Shown here piece by piece: positions 20,190 to 29,949 of a stretch of 64,000 nt of DNA. The stretch comes from Symbiodinium natans (lineage: Eukaryota; Sar; Dinophyceae; Suessiales; Symbiodiniaceae): positions 520,355 to 584,354 of the forward strand of contig CAJNDS010000114.1 in NCBI GenBank assembly GCA_905221605.1, read 5' to 3'. Each line of letters starts with the position of its first letter. Positions within the stretch are counted from its first letter, which is position 1. The notes under the pieces are model-generated. The model searched no databases. It had not been told where the DNA came from and was given only the letters and a program-made list of their open reading frames with translations. Made by a program: the position numbers and the translations under genes.

Positions 20190-21110
20190 AACCCTAGGCC
20201 CCAAACCCCTCTCCCCGCAACTTCGGAACTCACGGTTTTCATTTCCTGAAATAGTCGATTGCGTCCTTACATTGGAGTTAGTTGAATGTGCCTCGATTTT
20301 GTAGTTTTTCTTGAAAAGGTCGTTTGTGTCCTTATAATGGCAGGCAAGCGCTGAGTCAGGCCACGACAAGCGCACACCATCTGGATGCACTCGTGTAGGG
20401 GAAGTTCGTGCTTTTGACCACTGTGCCCAGGAAGAGTTCTGTCTTGCAGCACCAGATCCTGCATAACCTGTGGTCACACCACGTTACACCACAACTTATC
20501 GGGCACGGTCTGGCCTGGAGCAGTCCAGGAACAGCACCTCTACTAATTAGCGTCAACCTGAAGTGCTCGAAAGCCATTGATCATGCGTCAGATTAACTTC
20601 CTGATGGTGTAGCTGGTGAACGATCGTAAGAAGCATGCAAAGGCGATGGAAGAGGCACCCGAAAAAGAGAAGATAACCGACGCTCACTCGAGGCAGAGAT
20701 TTATTCGCACAAGCTCGGCAGGGACACCATAGGGGCGTGTGTCCAAGCATGACGAGACAGTGGAGCAGTCGCAGTCCAAGAGTCTGAGGCAGCTGTCACA
20801 TCAAGCATCAAGGGGAAGAGCCGGTCTCGAAGGGGCAGCATGCAGCTTACCAGCAAGAGTCGGCCCAGGGGAGCCCATTCGTGGAGCAGCACGGGTGCGG
20901 AAGTATTTGCGGGAAGAACCCCTAGAACCTAGGAGACTTCTGAAGCTCGCTTCCTTCGCTTCCTTCCGAATCTGCAATTTGTTGCTGATGGTTGGCTGGG
21001 CCTCAAAGCAAAACTGGGTCAAGAAGCCGAGCATTGAACAGTTCTTTGGCACGTGTTGAAAAGTTCCACGAAAGACATCCTCTGAATCCCACCAAAAAAG
21101 TTTCTCATGC
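20190..21110. other. Single-copy region, weak frames only
   Basis: There are no repeats of the named families over about 900 bp, unusual for this window. The frame at 20739 is the only candidate. Confidence 0.35.
20739..21059 (+). other. Unassigned 106-residue open frame
   Basis: The frame starts at GTG and contains VRKYLREEPLEPRRLLKLAS and a hydrophobic stretch FRICNLLLMVGWASK. No family is recognised. The reverse strand is also open across much of it. Confidence 0.2.
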
Positions 21111-21114
21111 CGCT

Positions 21115-21230
21115 GGAGGGGGGGGGGGGGTTGGGTGGACTTTTACAGGAGGGGGGGGGGGGGTTATATAGGGGGCTGCTAAGGGGGTGTTTATGGTTTT
21201 TTTTGGGGGGGGGGGGGCGGTGTGTAGGGG
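21115..21230. repeat. Poly-G tracts
   Basis: Three G runs of 11-14 with GTTGGGTGGAC and GGTTATATAGG between them. A similar G-rich cluster lies at 23010-23112 and another at 35597-35670. Confidence 0.85.
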
Positions 21231-21330
21231 GTGCTCATGGTCATGCACAAGCTTACAAGCGGAACTGAACAAGGCACCCGAATCTAGTCATCACTTTGAA
21301 GCGACACTTCTTGGCACGGAGAATGTGTGT

Positions 21331-21400
21331 GCCCAAACCCTAAACCAACCCTAAACCCTAAATCCTAAATCCTAAATCCTAAACCCTAGACCCTAGACCT
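21331..21400 (-). repeat. CCCTAAA/TCCTAAA array
   Basis: About eight units, ending CCCTAGACCCTAGACC. Confidence 0.85.
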
Positions 21401-21531
21401 GGGATTGAGCAGCAAGAACATTGCAGGATGAGTTGGGACCAAACCCGTTGCTGGTGGCAGCTCGGGCCTCATTGTATGGATGCAGCTGCTGAGTTTCCGA
21501 GCAAGCCCTCCCTCCCTTCCCTCCCCTCCCT

Positions 21532-21616
21532 AAGGTTTAGGGTTTAGGGTTTAGGGTTTAGGGTTTAGGGTTTGGGGTTTAGGGTTTAGGGTTTAGGGTT
21601 TAGGGTTTAGGGTTTG
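21532..21616 (+). repeat. TTTAGGG array
   Basis: About eleven units, one TTTGGGG. Confidence 0.9.
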
Positions 21617-22292
21617 TGCGTCTGCGCGAGCCCTGAGGTCCGCGAAGCCCAAAGCCTCACAAAGCCGCCAAGGAAGAGCGCGGGACCCACGAGTCGAGCC
21701 CCGGCAACTTCCTCTCCACCCAGAGCGACGGCAGCGAGCCTCCGCCAAAGGCCGAGCCACCTCCCAAGGCAGGTTGTTTTTTTGGGGGGGGGGGGGGGGG
21801 GTTGACATTTTAGGGTTTAGGGTTTAGGTTCTTCTTGGGGGATATTGCTTCTCGGATTTAGGGGCGGGCATTTTGAGGATCTGAGGTGTCTTGGGGCAGT
21901 TAAGGGTTTAGGATGTTTTTGGGTCGCGGGCGCAGCTTAGAGGGTTTTAAGGTTTCACTTTGAGTTGAGGGTTGGGGGCTCGGAAAACCCTAACATTCGC
22001 TTGTGCGACTGCAGGACGAAGCTGTCCGGGCGCACGAATACCGTGCGGCCGCCCGCAGCTCAGTCGGATGCGCAGAAGCTGTGGGCTAAGCAAGGAAGGG
22101 TATCTGACGGTCATTGGTCGAGGTATGTAGGGTCGTAGGTCCCTTCTGGTATAGTCCCTCCTGAATTTCCGCAACGTTCGCGTGACGCAAAAAACCCTCA
22201 GAGGTTGGAGCCTTGCCGCCGGACATCCGTAGAGTCAAGCCGCGAGTCTTCAGGGGAGCTCCGAGGGCCTGGCTCCTGAAGGTCCCAAGAGT

Positions 22293-22354
22293 AGGGTTTA
22301 GGGTTTAGGGTTTAGGGTTTAGGGTTTAGGGTTTAGGGTTTAGGGTTTAGGGTT
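22293..22354 (+). repeat. TTTAGGG array
   Basis: Nine perfect units. Confidence 0.95.
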
Positions 22355-23390
22355 TGTGACTGCAGAGAGATGTTCCCTGTCTCCACAGACGTACATCTAC
22401 ACAAGAAAGCCGTCTGCACAGACGCCATGAACCTAAGCGGGTGCACCTGAAAATGGGCATCGGTGCCCTGCAGCTTGGGCGGTCCCATCGCACGTCAGGC
22501 TTCCCGGCAACCCCCCGCAGAGTTCACCTGTACAAGACAAGCCAACACTTTGAAAAACGTCAAGGTCAAAGGCAACATGAAGGACCAAAGTGCTGTATAA
22601 GTTCCCACGAGGCAAAACATCAAAAGTCAGTGCATCAAAGCTCTATACAAGCCAGCAGCTTTTTGCATTAAGCACTGGGTGATGTCCACCAAGTGGAGTA
22701 TGTATGTCGGTGTGCTGTGTGCTTGAACGCGGCGCGTGCACCGTCTCGCCGACCCCTTCGCCATTACCTGCAGCATTCTCGCCAAACTCTAAACCCTAAA
22801 CCCTAAACCATACACCCTACACCCTGTAGGCTCTGGAGCCCCAGAGCACCGGGGGCAAAACCAGACAGGTCCGTGTAGGCAGTATATCTTTTTTTAGCTT
22901 TTCTCAATCATACGAATTACTATTTCATATGCGGTTTGTTGCCACAAATATTGATGGAATCATTGTTAATGGTTTAATTACATCATTTGATGCTGATGTC
23001 ATATATGCCGGGGGGCTTGCGGGGGGGGGGTGGGGGCAGGGAAAGCCAGGACTCGGGGTGGGGGGGGAGGGGGGGGGGGTTGAAGGGGCCAGGGCGGGGG
23101 GGGGGGGGGGGTAGGCTCTCGAGGTCCTTAGTCAGTGTTTAGAGGGGCTTCTCGCAACGCGACGCAAGAACATGTGGGCAGTTCCGTATTCCGTAACCAT
23201 GTCTTGTCTATGTGTTTCTGCCCGCCAAGATAATGCTGCGGCAGGGCCAGCCAGTGGGACGCTTAGCTGGAGACGGCGGAGCGCTGCTTGCAGACAGTTC
23301 TCAGCCAGATATCTTCACCATCCTTGACCAGATTCATGCATTGGGCCTTCAAGCGTCTGGGTTTGTGGTCTAAGCCCAGAAGAAAACCCC
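22355..23390. other. Single-copy and G-rich sequence, no supported gene
   Basis: It includes a short CCCTAAA stub at 22790-22825 and the poly-G cluster at 23010-23112. Short frames are unconvincing. Confidence 0.35.
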
Positions 23391-23394
23391 AAAA

Positions 23395-23487
23395 TACCCT
23401 AAACCCTAAACCCCAAATACCCTAAACCCTAAACCCAAACCCTAAACCCCAAAATACCCTAAACCCTGAACCCCAAACCCCAAAAGC
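23395..23487 (-). repeat. CCCTAAA array with CCCCAAATAC variant
   Basis: The 10-bp variant CCCCAAATAC or CCCCAAAATAC recurs four times among normal units. Confidence 0.85.
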
Positions 23488-23574
23488 CTCGTGAACCCAG
23501 GTGGCCACGCTTGCCGAGTTGGAGGCTGCGCTCTGCCTCGCGGAGCAGCGAAGTGCGCACCTCGGATATGGGTG

Positions 23575-23643
23575 TTTAGGGTTGTAGGATTCCCTTATTT
23601 TAAGGACCCCAAAAAGGTACCCCTAACTTAGGAAACCCCCATA
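23575..23643. mobile_element. F4 half element
   Basis: It reads TAGGATTCCCTTATTTTAAG, then GGTACCCCTAACTTAGGAAA and CCCCC. The left part is missing after a short TTTAGGG stub. Confidence 0.5.
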
Positions 23644-23948
23644 TGCACTGCACCCATGGGCGTGGGCTTAGATGCCCAGCATTCACGGAAGCATGGTCTG
23701 TGGTCCATGGTCAGTTTAGGGTTTAGCTTAGGCTGTATGGTTTGAGGTTTTCATTTTTCTCGCCGTGGTTCATGGTTGGTGAGGTTTTAGGGTTTTAACC
23801 TTGTGGTTTGTGGTGGAGATATGGTCCAGGGTTAAGGCAGACAAAATTCGAATTTTCCCGTCTTCCCTTCAGTGATTCATGCCGGGTTTAGGCTTTTAGC
23901 GCTTCATAGTTCAGGGTTGAGGGTTTCGGTTTAACTCTCCTGATGGGT

Positions 23949-24058
23949 CCCAAGAGACTCCAAAACCCCTTAATTCAGGAATATACCTTAAATCATACTA
24001 GGGTTCCTATTATAAGTTAAGGCATATTCCTTATTTAAGGGGCTTTGGAGTCTCTGGG
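23949..24058. mobile_element. F1 palindromic element
   Basis: The left end is CCCAAGAGACTCC and the right end is GGAGTCTCTGGG. The two arms pair through AAGGAATATACC and GGCATATTCC. It lies about 50 bp left of the start of segment B. Confidence 0.75.
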
Positions 24059-24192
24059 TCCACACTGTATGTTGCAAGAATGGACGAGTTTGCACTGCAC
24101 GGCTGTGCCCGGCTCCGCAGCAAGCTGCTCTTTTTTTTGGCCCGCTCTACAGCCTCCTCAGGCCGAGTGGGGCAGAGCGGGTGCCGGCCCTT

Positions 24193-24282
24193 GGGTTTAG
24201 GGTTTAGGGTTTAGGGTTCAGGGTTTAGGGTTTAGGGTTCAGGGTTTAGGGTTCAGGGTTTAGGGTTTAGGGTTTAGGGTTC
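24193..24282 (+). repeat. TTTAGGG array, absent from segment A
   Basis: About twelve units with TTCAGGG interspersed. A has about 30 bp of unrelated sequence at the site (5306-5335). Confidence 0.95.
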
Positions 24283-24337
24283 TTCTTTTGAGAGATCTGA
24301 TGCTGCTTTGCCAGGCGCGCCACTTTCCCTTTCCGCA

Positions 24338-25065
24338 ATGGCTCTGGAGCTGCAGTGCGCTGTCTGAACTGCCCAGGGACTCCCAAACCTCTAAATTAAG
24401 GAATATTCCTTAAATCAAAATGGGAACCCCAATGATTTAAGGTATGTTCCTTGATTAAGGGGGTGTGGGAGTCTCTGGGTTACGGAGGGTTCGGCCATGT
24501 GGGTTGCAGCATGGCGCAGCAAGCAGATGCACGCAAGCAGCTGCGGATTCTTGTGCACCGGCAATGTCAGAAAGAGCTCGGGCAAGGTACAAGTTCACCT
24601 TCATTGATGTGGATGAGCACGATCCATCGGAGGGGCAGCGCCACGTGGCCTCCTGAGCTGCCCTGCCCTGACCCTGCTCGTCACTTAGGCACGTTTGCAC
24701 CCAGAGACTCCAAAAACCCCTTCATTAAGGAATATACCTTAAACTATAGTAGGAACCCTACTATGATTGAAGGTATACTCCTTAATTCAGGGGTCTTGGA
24801 GTCTTTGGGCACACTGAGGCACGTTCCCAGAGCTCTCCTCCGAGTGCTGGCCGCCGTTCTGCAACGGACATGGGCGTGGAAGTGCACGAGGAGGACTGCG
24901 GGAGGGTGGATCCCTGGAAATACCTCAGTAGTTCAGTGGGGCTGTAGGCTCACATGATGGCGCTGCAAGGAGGATGCCATGCGTGGATACGTGGACATGC
25001 TGAAGCAGAAGCAAGGAGAGACGAACTTCGCTCGCGCGCTCAGCCAGAAGGCACCTGGCAAGAAG
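24338..25065 (+). CDS. Conserved exon block, unknown gene, copy B
   Basis: This is the partner of the block at 5347-5900. The ATG at 24338 gives MALELQCA, ending at 24361. The next exon, 24510-24656, includes RARARYKFTFIDVDEHDPSE and ends RHVAS-stop. DMGVEVHEEDCGR lies near 24870, and MRGYVDMLKQKQGETNFARA starts at 24979. The first intron (24362-24509) contains an F1 element; without it the intron would be 40 bp, close to the 38 bp of copy A. A second F1 element sits between the second and third islands. The function is unknown. Confidence 0.45.
24372..24479. mobile_element. F1 element inside a predicted intron, segment B only
   Basis: The ends are CCCAGGGACTCCC and GGGAGTCTCTGGG. Segment A has no element at the matching site (after 5378). 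It lies inside the first predicted intron of the exon block at 24338. Confidence 0.8.
24701..24809. mobile_element. F1 element with a clean empty site in segment A
   Basis: B reads GTTTGCAC, element, CACACTGAGG, while A (5591-5605) reads GTTTGCACACTGAGG. The insertion therefore duplicated CAC (24698-24700 and 24810-24812). The element is 109 bp with near-perfect inverted arms. Confidence 0.9.
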
Positions 25066-25956
25066 GTTGTGTGTTGTTTTTATTCCCGTGTCTTTCTTGC
25101 TGGAGCCCGTGTCCTTTGTAGAGGGGTGCCTTTTTGCTGTGGGCGATTTGGCTGTGAGTGAGTGTGAGTCATCTGCCCATGCCCCCCCCCCCCCCCCCCC
25201 CACAGCAAGAATGGGGAGCAGGCAGGTGAGTGAGTGAGCTGTTTCCGAGCACGACCGTTTTGGAGGGCACCAAGTCGACCGCGTGGCACCCAGCCATCGG
25301 CCGGCAAGGACGGAAGACAGAAGGTTAACATGCTTCTTCACTGCCGAGCCATCATCTGAGGACCTGTCTGCTTTACATCATTGTGTCTTGCTCAGTGCGC
25401 ATGCAGCTTCTGAACGCAAATTGTGTTGCGTCATCCTTCGCCAACGCGCCTGCGACCGAGTCGATGCTTTGAATTTTCAATTTCGAGGAGATTGCGGACA
25501 ACATGCAACAACTGCAACACGACACCGTAAAGCAGCACGGTAGAACAACACCCCCCGACATAACGACACTCTCCCCTTGTTTCCGACTGGGTCAACTCGA
25601 GCGGCACTTCTTTGCTGCCAGGCAGACAGCCCTTTTGGCATTGACCTCGATGCGAGCCCGGCGTCCACAGCCCCTGGAAATGAAGGCAAAGGCTTTTGAA
25701 TGGAAGAGACGTGGCTCCTCACAGTGATTTGCACGCATGCCACGTCTCCACCAGTTCTGTGTTCCGACGTGGGCTTTCATGAGCAGGTGACTGGAGCCCA
25801 GGGCAGTCCGCCAGTGCAGATGACAGCCCTGTCAGCTTCATGGAAGGATCTAAAACAATTGGGAGCAGTTGTCTTTCATGTGAGCTCCCGCCCCCGCCTC
25901 GGAAGACGGTCCATGTTCCGGCAGGAAGCCTCCGCAGCGGTTCGCTTGATGGGCGT

Positions 25957-26767
25957 GTCGCCGCGGCGCTTGCACTGCTTCCGAGCCATGGCAGCCTGGG
26001 GCACCCGGAGGCCGTGTGCGTCTTCACCCAGTCGTGCATATGTGTGCGAAGCCGACCTGCAGGTCTGCCGCCGCCCGTGCATCTACTTCTTGGCTGGGCA
26101 TTGCGAGAACGGGAACGCCTGTGCCTATTGCCACCTCCCCCACGTGGCTCCCTGGCAGCATGAGTCAGTCTCCAGCTACGCTCACAGGCATCTAAGTACT
26201 GCAATGCAAGTACAGAGCTATGCATCTATAGCTCCATCCGCGTTGTCGCACTTAGTTCGCACTTGCTGCCCTGTGCTGCGCAAACTTACGGAATCGTGGC
26301 AACAGGTTCAAGGCTGACATGAGATACATTCATTAGGGCGACACACACGTACAGAGCCTCAGTTGGTGTGCATTGCGACCCTTGATGGACACGTACAGGT
26401 GTTTGGGCAAGGCCTATGTGACATTTGCTCAGAAGTGCCGGGCACGCAAAAAGCAATGCTGGAGCGTACAACGTCGGACGCTGTCTTCTCAGTGCGAGGC
26501 AGTGAGACTTTTTTGCTGACCCGTCAGCAGGCGTGTCACTTAAAGGCAATCAGAAATCAACAAAGCCACAGCTCGACAAATCATCCAACAAACGATGTCA
26601 ATGAATGCGGAGTTTTGTTTTCCATCGCGTGGTGCTTTTGAAGTCTGGCCGAAGTAGAAATACCACAGGAGTCAGCTAGGGTGGCGGCCTTTGCAAAGCA
26701 TGATGCCTGTTGGCGTAAGGCTTGTCCAGCACGGACACTGTGCATGTTGAGCTGTGTCAGCCTGGAA

Positions 26768-26802
<35 letters not shown>

Positions 26803-27373
26803 TCTATCTCTCTGTATCTGCTTGCAAGTCCACGCCTCCATGCGATTCCATGCGCCTCGGTGATTGCTACCTGCCGCCATCAAGACTAGGAGGGCCCCGT
26901 GACTCTGTAGCTTCAGAGAAAAGCTGTTTATAAGCCGAGGAGAAGACTCCAAAGCTTGACAAGAGGCAGCGCACCATCATCCAGGTGGCTGGGCAGACTT
27001 CTCGACCCGGGCAATTCCCGAGTTCCCCGCTCTTCGCCAGGGGCTCAGCCGCCAAGAGCTGATGGCGCTGGTCCTCGAATTCTGCCGCGCGAAAGCTGAA
27101 CAGGCCGGAGGGGTTTCGGGGTTCACTCTTCAGAGTTCGGCTTGCAGCACGAAGCCCGTCCTAGACACGTCCCCCTACCCTAACCCAGAGACTCCAAAAC
27201 CCTTTAATAAAGGAATATAGCTTAAATCATATTAGGGTTCCTACTATAAATTTAAGGTATATTCCTTAAGGGGCTTTTGGGAGTCTCTGGGAAAGCCTCC
27301 GCGGCAGGTGGGTTTTGTGGAGGAGGCCTCTGAGGTGCTGGAGTTGCTGGAGGCGCCCCAGACTTGGCCCAAA
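25957..27373 (+). CDS. CCCH zinc-finger protein, multi-exon, copy B
   Basis: The layout is the same as in copy A. The exon 25957-26013 ends PSHGSLGHPEA and is followed by a 49-bp GT-AG interval (26014-26062). Then comes VCRRPCIYF and LAGHCENGNACAYCHLPH. Later islands are 26934-26984 (EEKTPKLDKRQRTIIQ), a 57-bp interval to 27041, 27042-27112 (GLSRQELMALVLEFC) and 27308-27350 (GFVEEASEVLELLEA). The donor after the finger is ATGAGT here, where copy A has GTGAGT. An F1 element (27184-27291) sits 16 bp upstream of the last exon. The last island diverges from A soon after LLEA, so B may be decaying or may use a different end. Confidence 0.5.
26769..26820. repeat. CT microsatellite
   Basis: About 25 CT units with a few interruptions. 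GA or CT runs also occur at 32868-32890, 45560-45580 and 46620-46652. Confidence 0.9.
27184..27291. mobile_element. F1 element near a CCCH-gene acceptor, segment B only
   Basis: The ends are CCCAGAGACTCC and GGAGTCTCTGGG. Copy A lacks it at 8540-8550. It lies in the predicted last intron of the CCCH gene, 16 bp before the exon at 27308. Confidence 0.85.
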
Positions 27374-27407
27374 ACACCTCGAAAAACTGCCACAATGTTG
27401 TGGGTTT

Positions 27408-27523
27408 TTAATAGGGATTATAGGGATTATAGTATCCCCTATCTTCATCCCTATTAAGGACTTTTACTAGGGGCTATAGTGCCCCCCTGTTATATTACCT
27501 ATTGAGGCCTGGGGGAACATCCC
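27408..27523. mobile_element. F2 element, B counterpart of 8655
   Basis: It is longer than the A copy and has a duplicated GGGATTATAG unit and an extra GGGGCTATAGTGCCCCCC arm. It ends GGGGGAACATCCC, as in A. Confidence 0.65.
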
Positions 27524-27741
27524 AGGTTCAAGCAGTTTACGCAGTTTACGAACGACCCGTGGGGTTTTTCCTGCGTGCGAGAGGCGGAGTCGTGTGGTAC
27601 ACGGGCATTGCCAGCATCCATCTCGGACCGGGACTCCAGCTCAGCCTTTCTGCGCCCGTCCAAACGTTGTTTTCTGATATGGGGACTTTTTTGGCCAAGA
27701 CCCAACAGCCCTGCCCAGTATCATGCAGAGGTCCCCTACAG

Positions 27742-27852
27742 CTTTAACTTTGTCACCTCCAAGGATATCCGGAACCTGAACAAGACCATGGCGCGCATGA
27801 ACTTCTCCAACTTGATCGGCCCTTCGAGTGCAACCCCAATCACTACTTGGTA
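27742..27852 (+). CDS. Conserved exon island, copy B
   Basis: After a CCTACAG that resembles an acceptor, the frame reads FNFVTSKDIRNLNKTMARMN, then FSNLIG. The match to copy A at 8911 covers the second half only. An F6 element begins at 27847, right at the end of the conserved frame. Confidence 0.4.
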
Positions 27853-27963
27853 GCCCAGCGGTACCCTTTGCCCTTCTTTTTGTTTTTGGGTTTCTGGGTT
27901 CCCTTATAAAGTAACCAACCCAAAAAGGGTGCCCTTCTTGTAATAGGGTTAGTGGGCTACCAA
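27847..27963. mobile_element. F6 palindromic element
   Basis: The ends are TTGGTAGCCCAGCGGTACCC and GGGCTACCAA. GGGTTCCCTTATAAAGTAAC and AAGGGTGCCC form the arms. It is the only copy found in the window. Confidence 0.65.
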
Positions 27964-27969
27964 CACGAA

Positions 27970-28070
27970 CTGGCTGGTTCGTAGTAGGGAATGAGGCAAT
28001 GAGGTACCCTACAGAATCCCTTAAAGGGTATATGTAGGGCCCTCATTCCCTCATTCCCTACTAAGACCCA
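27970..28070. mobile_element. F5 palindromic element, segment B
   Basis: It runs from CTGGCTGGTTCGTAGTAGGG to TCCCTACTAAGACCCAG and directly follows the F6 element. A has neither at the matching place near 8985. Confidence 0.8.
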
Positions 28071-28217
28071 GGGGGGCTAAGGTAGGTCCGACCGAGGCTC
28101 ATAGCCTGCCATGTAAGGCGAGGCAGCCGGAGGTAGCGAGGTGATTCCGATGTAACTTCAGCGCAGAAGTGCTTCCTACACGCATCCCAGTCAGGTTTGG
28201 GAATCCACCGATACGGA

Positions 28218-28308
28218 AGGGTTTAGGGTTTAGGGTTTAGGGTTTAGGTTTAGGGTTTAGGGTTTAGGGTTTAGGGTTTAGGGTTTAGGGCTCAGGGTTT
28301 AGGGTTCA
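28218..28308 (+). repeat. TTTAGGG array
   Basis: About thirteen units, one lacking a G and one CTCAGGG. Confidence 0.9.
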
Positions 28309-28657
28309 TTAAGACATGAGCTACGACAGTGGTTGACATGTTTTCGCTGCGCAAGTAGACTAAGTAGCCCCCGGCAGCTTGACTCTAAAGCATGGCATCA
28401 TGCTCACGCTCCGAAGTGCAAAGAGAGAGCTTGTCCTCGTTGCATGGGCCTATTGGAATACGATTCCGGCTCAGCTCAAGCGCATGCAATGAACTGCCAG
28501 TTACTCAACCTGCCTACTGTCACACCGTTGCCTAAACAAGGCAACAGACTCGGGCCCCGAGAAAGCCGAGGTCGCCCTAATTAGAGCTTAGTCTTCCCCC
28601 CTCAGAGCTCTCAGCGACCAGTAGAATGACGGTGTCTTTGCAAGGCTCATCAAGAAA

Positions 28658-28741
28658 ACCCTAAATCCTAAACCCTAAACCCCAAACCCCAAACCCCAAA
28701 CCCTGTACCCTATACCCTAAACCCTAAACCCTAAACCCTAA
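28658..28741 (-). repeat. CCCTAAA/CCCCAAA array, shared with A
   Basis: It has the same position as 9446-9545 but a different unit order, including CCCTGTACCCTATA. Confidence 0.9.
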
Positions 28742-28854
28742 TGCCGTTGAGGATTGGTGACGCACCAGTCGCCGAGCCGCCCCGGCAATGCCTCGCAGAG
28801 CTCCGAACGCCTGACGGGCGCGCTGGAGAGGCCCCGGAGCCAGCTGGGGGTTTA

Positions 28855-28987
28855 CGTTTAGGGTTTAGGGTTTAGGGTTTAGGGTTTAGGGGTTTAGGGA
28901 AATAGGGGACTAAAATCGACCCCAAATCGTAGGATCCCCTTGCAATAAGGACCCCCCAAGAAGGTACCCCCAATGTCGTCAACCCAC
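28855..28987. mobile_element. Array fused to an F4 half element, segment B
   Basis: This is the paralogue of 9684-9862, with a shorter array (28855-28900) followed by GAAATAGGGGACTAAAATCG. The shared fusion predates the duplication, but array lengths have diverged (about 93 versus 46 bp). Confidence 0.65.
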
Positions 28988-29078
28988 AGCTCATGCAGGT
29001 GTTCGGGTCGGAGGGCTTCTACTTTTGCTGGATGAGCTGCGAGGGCTTCGGGAATCGCAGTGGAAGAGCCCCATGTGG

Positions 29079-29146
29079 CAGGTTTAGGGTTTAGGGTTTA
29101 GGGTTTAGGGTTTAGGGTTTAGGGTTTAGGGTTTAGGGTTTAGGGT
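29079..29146 (+). repeat. TTTAGGG array, segment B
   Basis: Nearly ten perfect units. In A the neighbouring array has the opposite orientation (9893). Confidence 0.95.
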
Positions 29147-29276
29147 AACAGGCCCCATGCTTCTGCGCACATCTTGAAGACCTCCAGCTCCCAGAACATT
29201 GCGAGCCCAGACCCCCAAATTCAGCATCGGCACCGGGGGACATTGGGGAAGCGCGCTTGCGTTGTCTCTCTCTAAG

Positions 29277-29375
29277 CTTTGTCATAGTTGGGTAACATCT
29301 TACGTTTTTAAGGGTACTTAAACCCAATAAGGAATAACAGTATAAATTTTTAATATTATCCCAACAATGACCTAG
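29277..29375 (+). mobile_element. F9 palindromic element, copy in segment B
   Basis: The copy begins CTTTGTCATAGTTGGGTAA and ends CCCAACAATGACCTAG, flanked by TAAG on both sides (29273-29276 and 29376-29379). At the same position segment A carries a telomere-type array (10208-10265) instead. The internal text, with GGGTACTTAAACCCAATAAG, matches the copy in the sulfotransferase gene. Confidence 0.75.
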
Positions 29376-29743
29376 TAAGGGCGACAGGAGCATGTCACTT
29401 TCCGTCAAATTGCCGCCGGCCTGAAGGCTTCGCATGTGCTTCCTCCCGGAGGCCATGAACGAGCTGGTTGCGAGGTGAGATCCAATGAGACAGTGGCCTC
29501 TAGGCTCCGATGCTGGGATTGCTGGGTGACAGTTGAACACGAACTGCCAAGGGTTCGCATCGTTTTCTTTCGCCCTTTTGAGCTAGCATTCTTTGGGAAA
29601 AAGCCGCTATCGTGGCTTGGTCAGCGATTCCTTACAAGCAGGGGGAGGAGGTAAGTGGTGATGGCATATGGCTACGAAGAGGGCTTCTTCCCCGGAGCCA
29701 AACCTGGTGCAATTGAGCGCTAGTTTTGACCATGATAGTCTGT

Positions 29744-29806
29744 CCCTAAACCCTAAACCCTAAACCCTAAATCCTAAACCCTAAACCGTAAACCCTAAAC
29801 CCCTGC
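29744..29806 (-). repeat. CCCTAAA array
   Basis: Nine units, with ATCCTAA and CCGTAAA variants. Confidence 0.9.
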
Positions 29807-29903
29807 TATGTGGACCTGCCGAGGCCAAAAAGCCCGTTGCCTGAGCCTGCAGCAGCGGAAGTGTGGTGGGGCAGCTCCCGAGCTACCACAAATGAGCACC
29901 CGT

Positions 29904-29948
29904 AGGGTTTAGTGTTTAGGGTTTAGGGTCCAGGGTTTAGGGTTTGGG
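29904..29948 (+). repeat. Short TTTAGGG array, absent from A
   Basis: Six units with TGTTTAGGG and TCCAGGG. A is uninterrupted at 10788-10805. Confidence 0.9.
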
Positions 29949-29949
29949 T

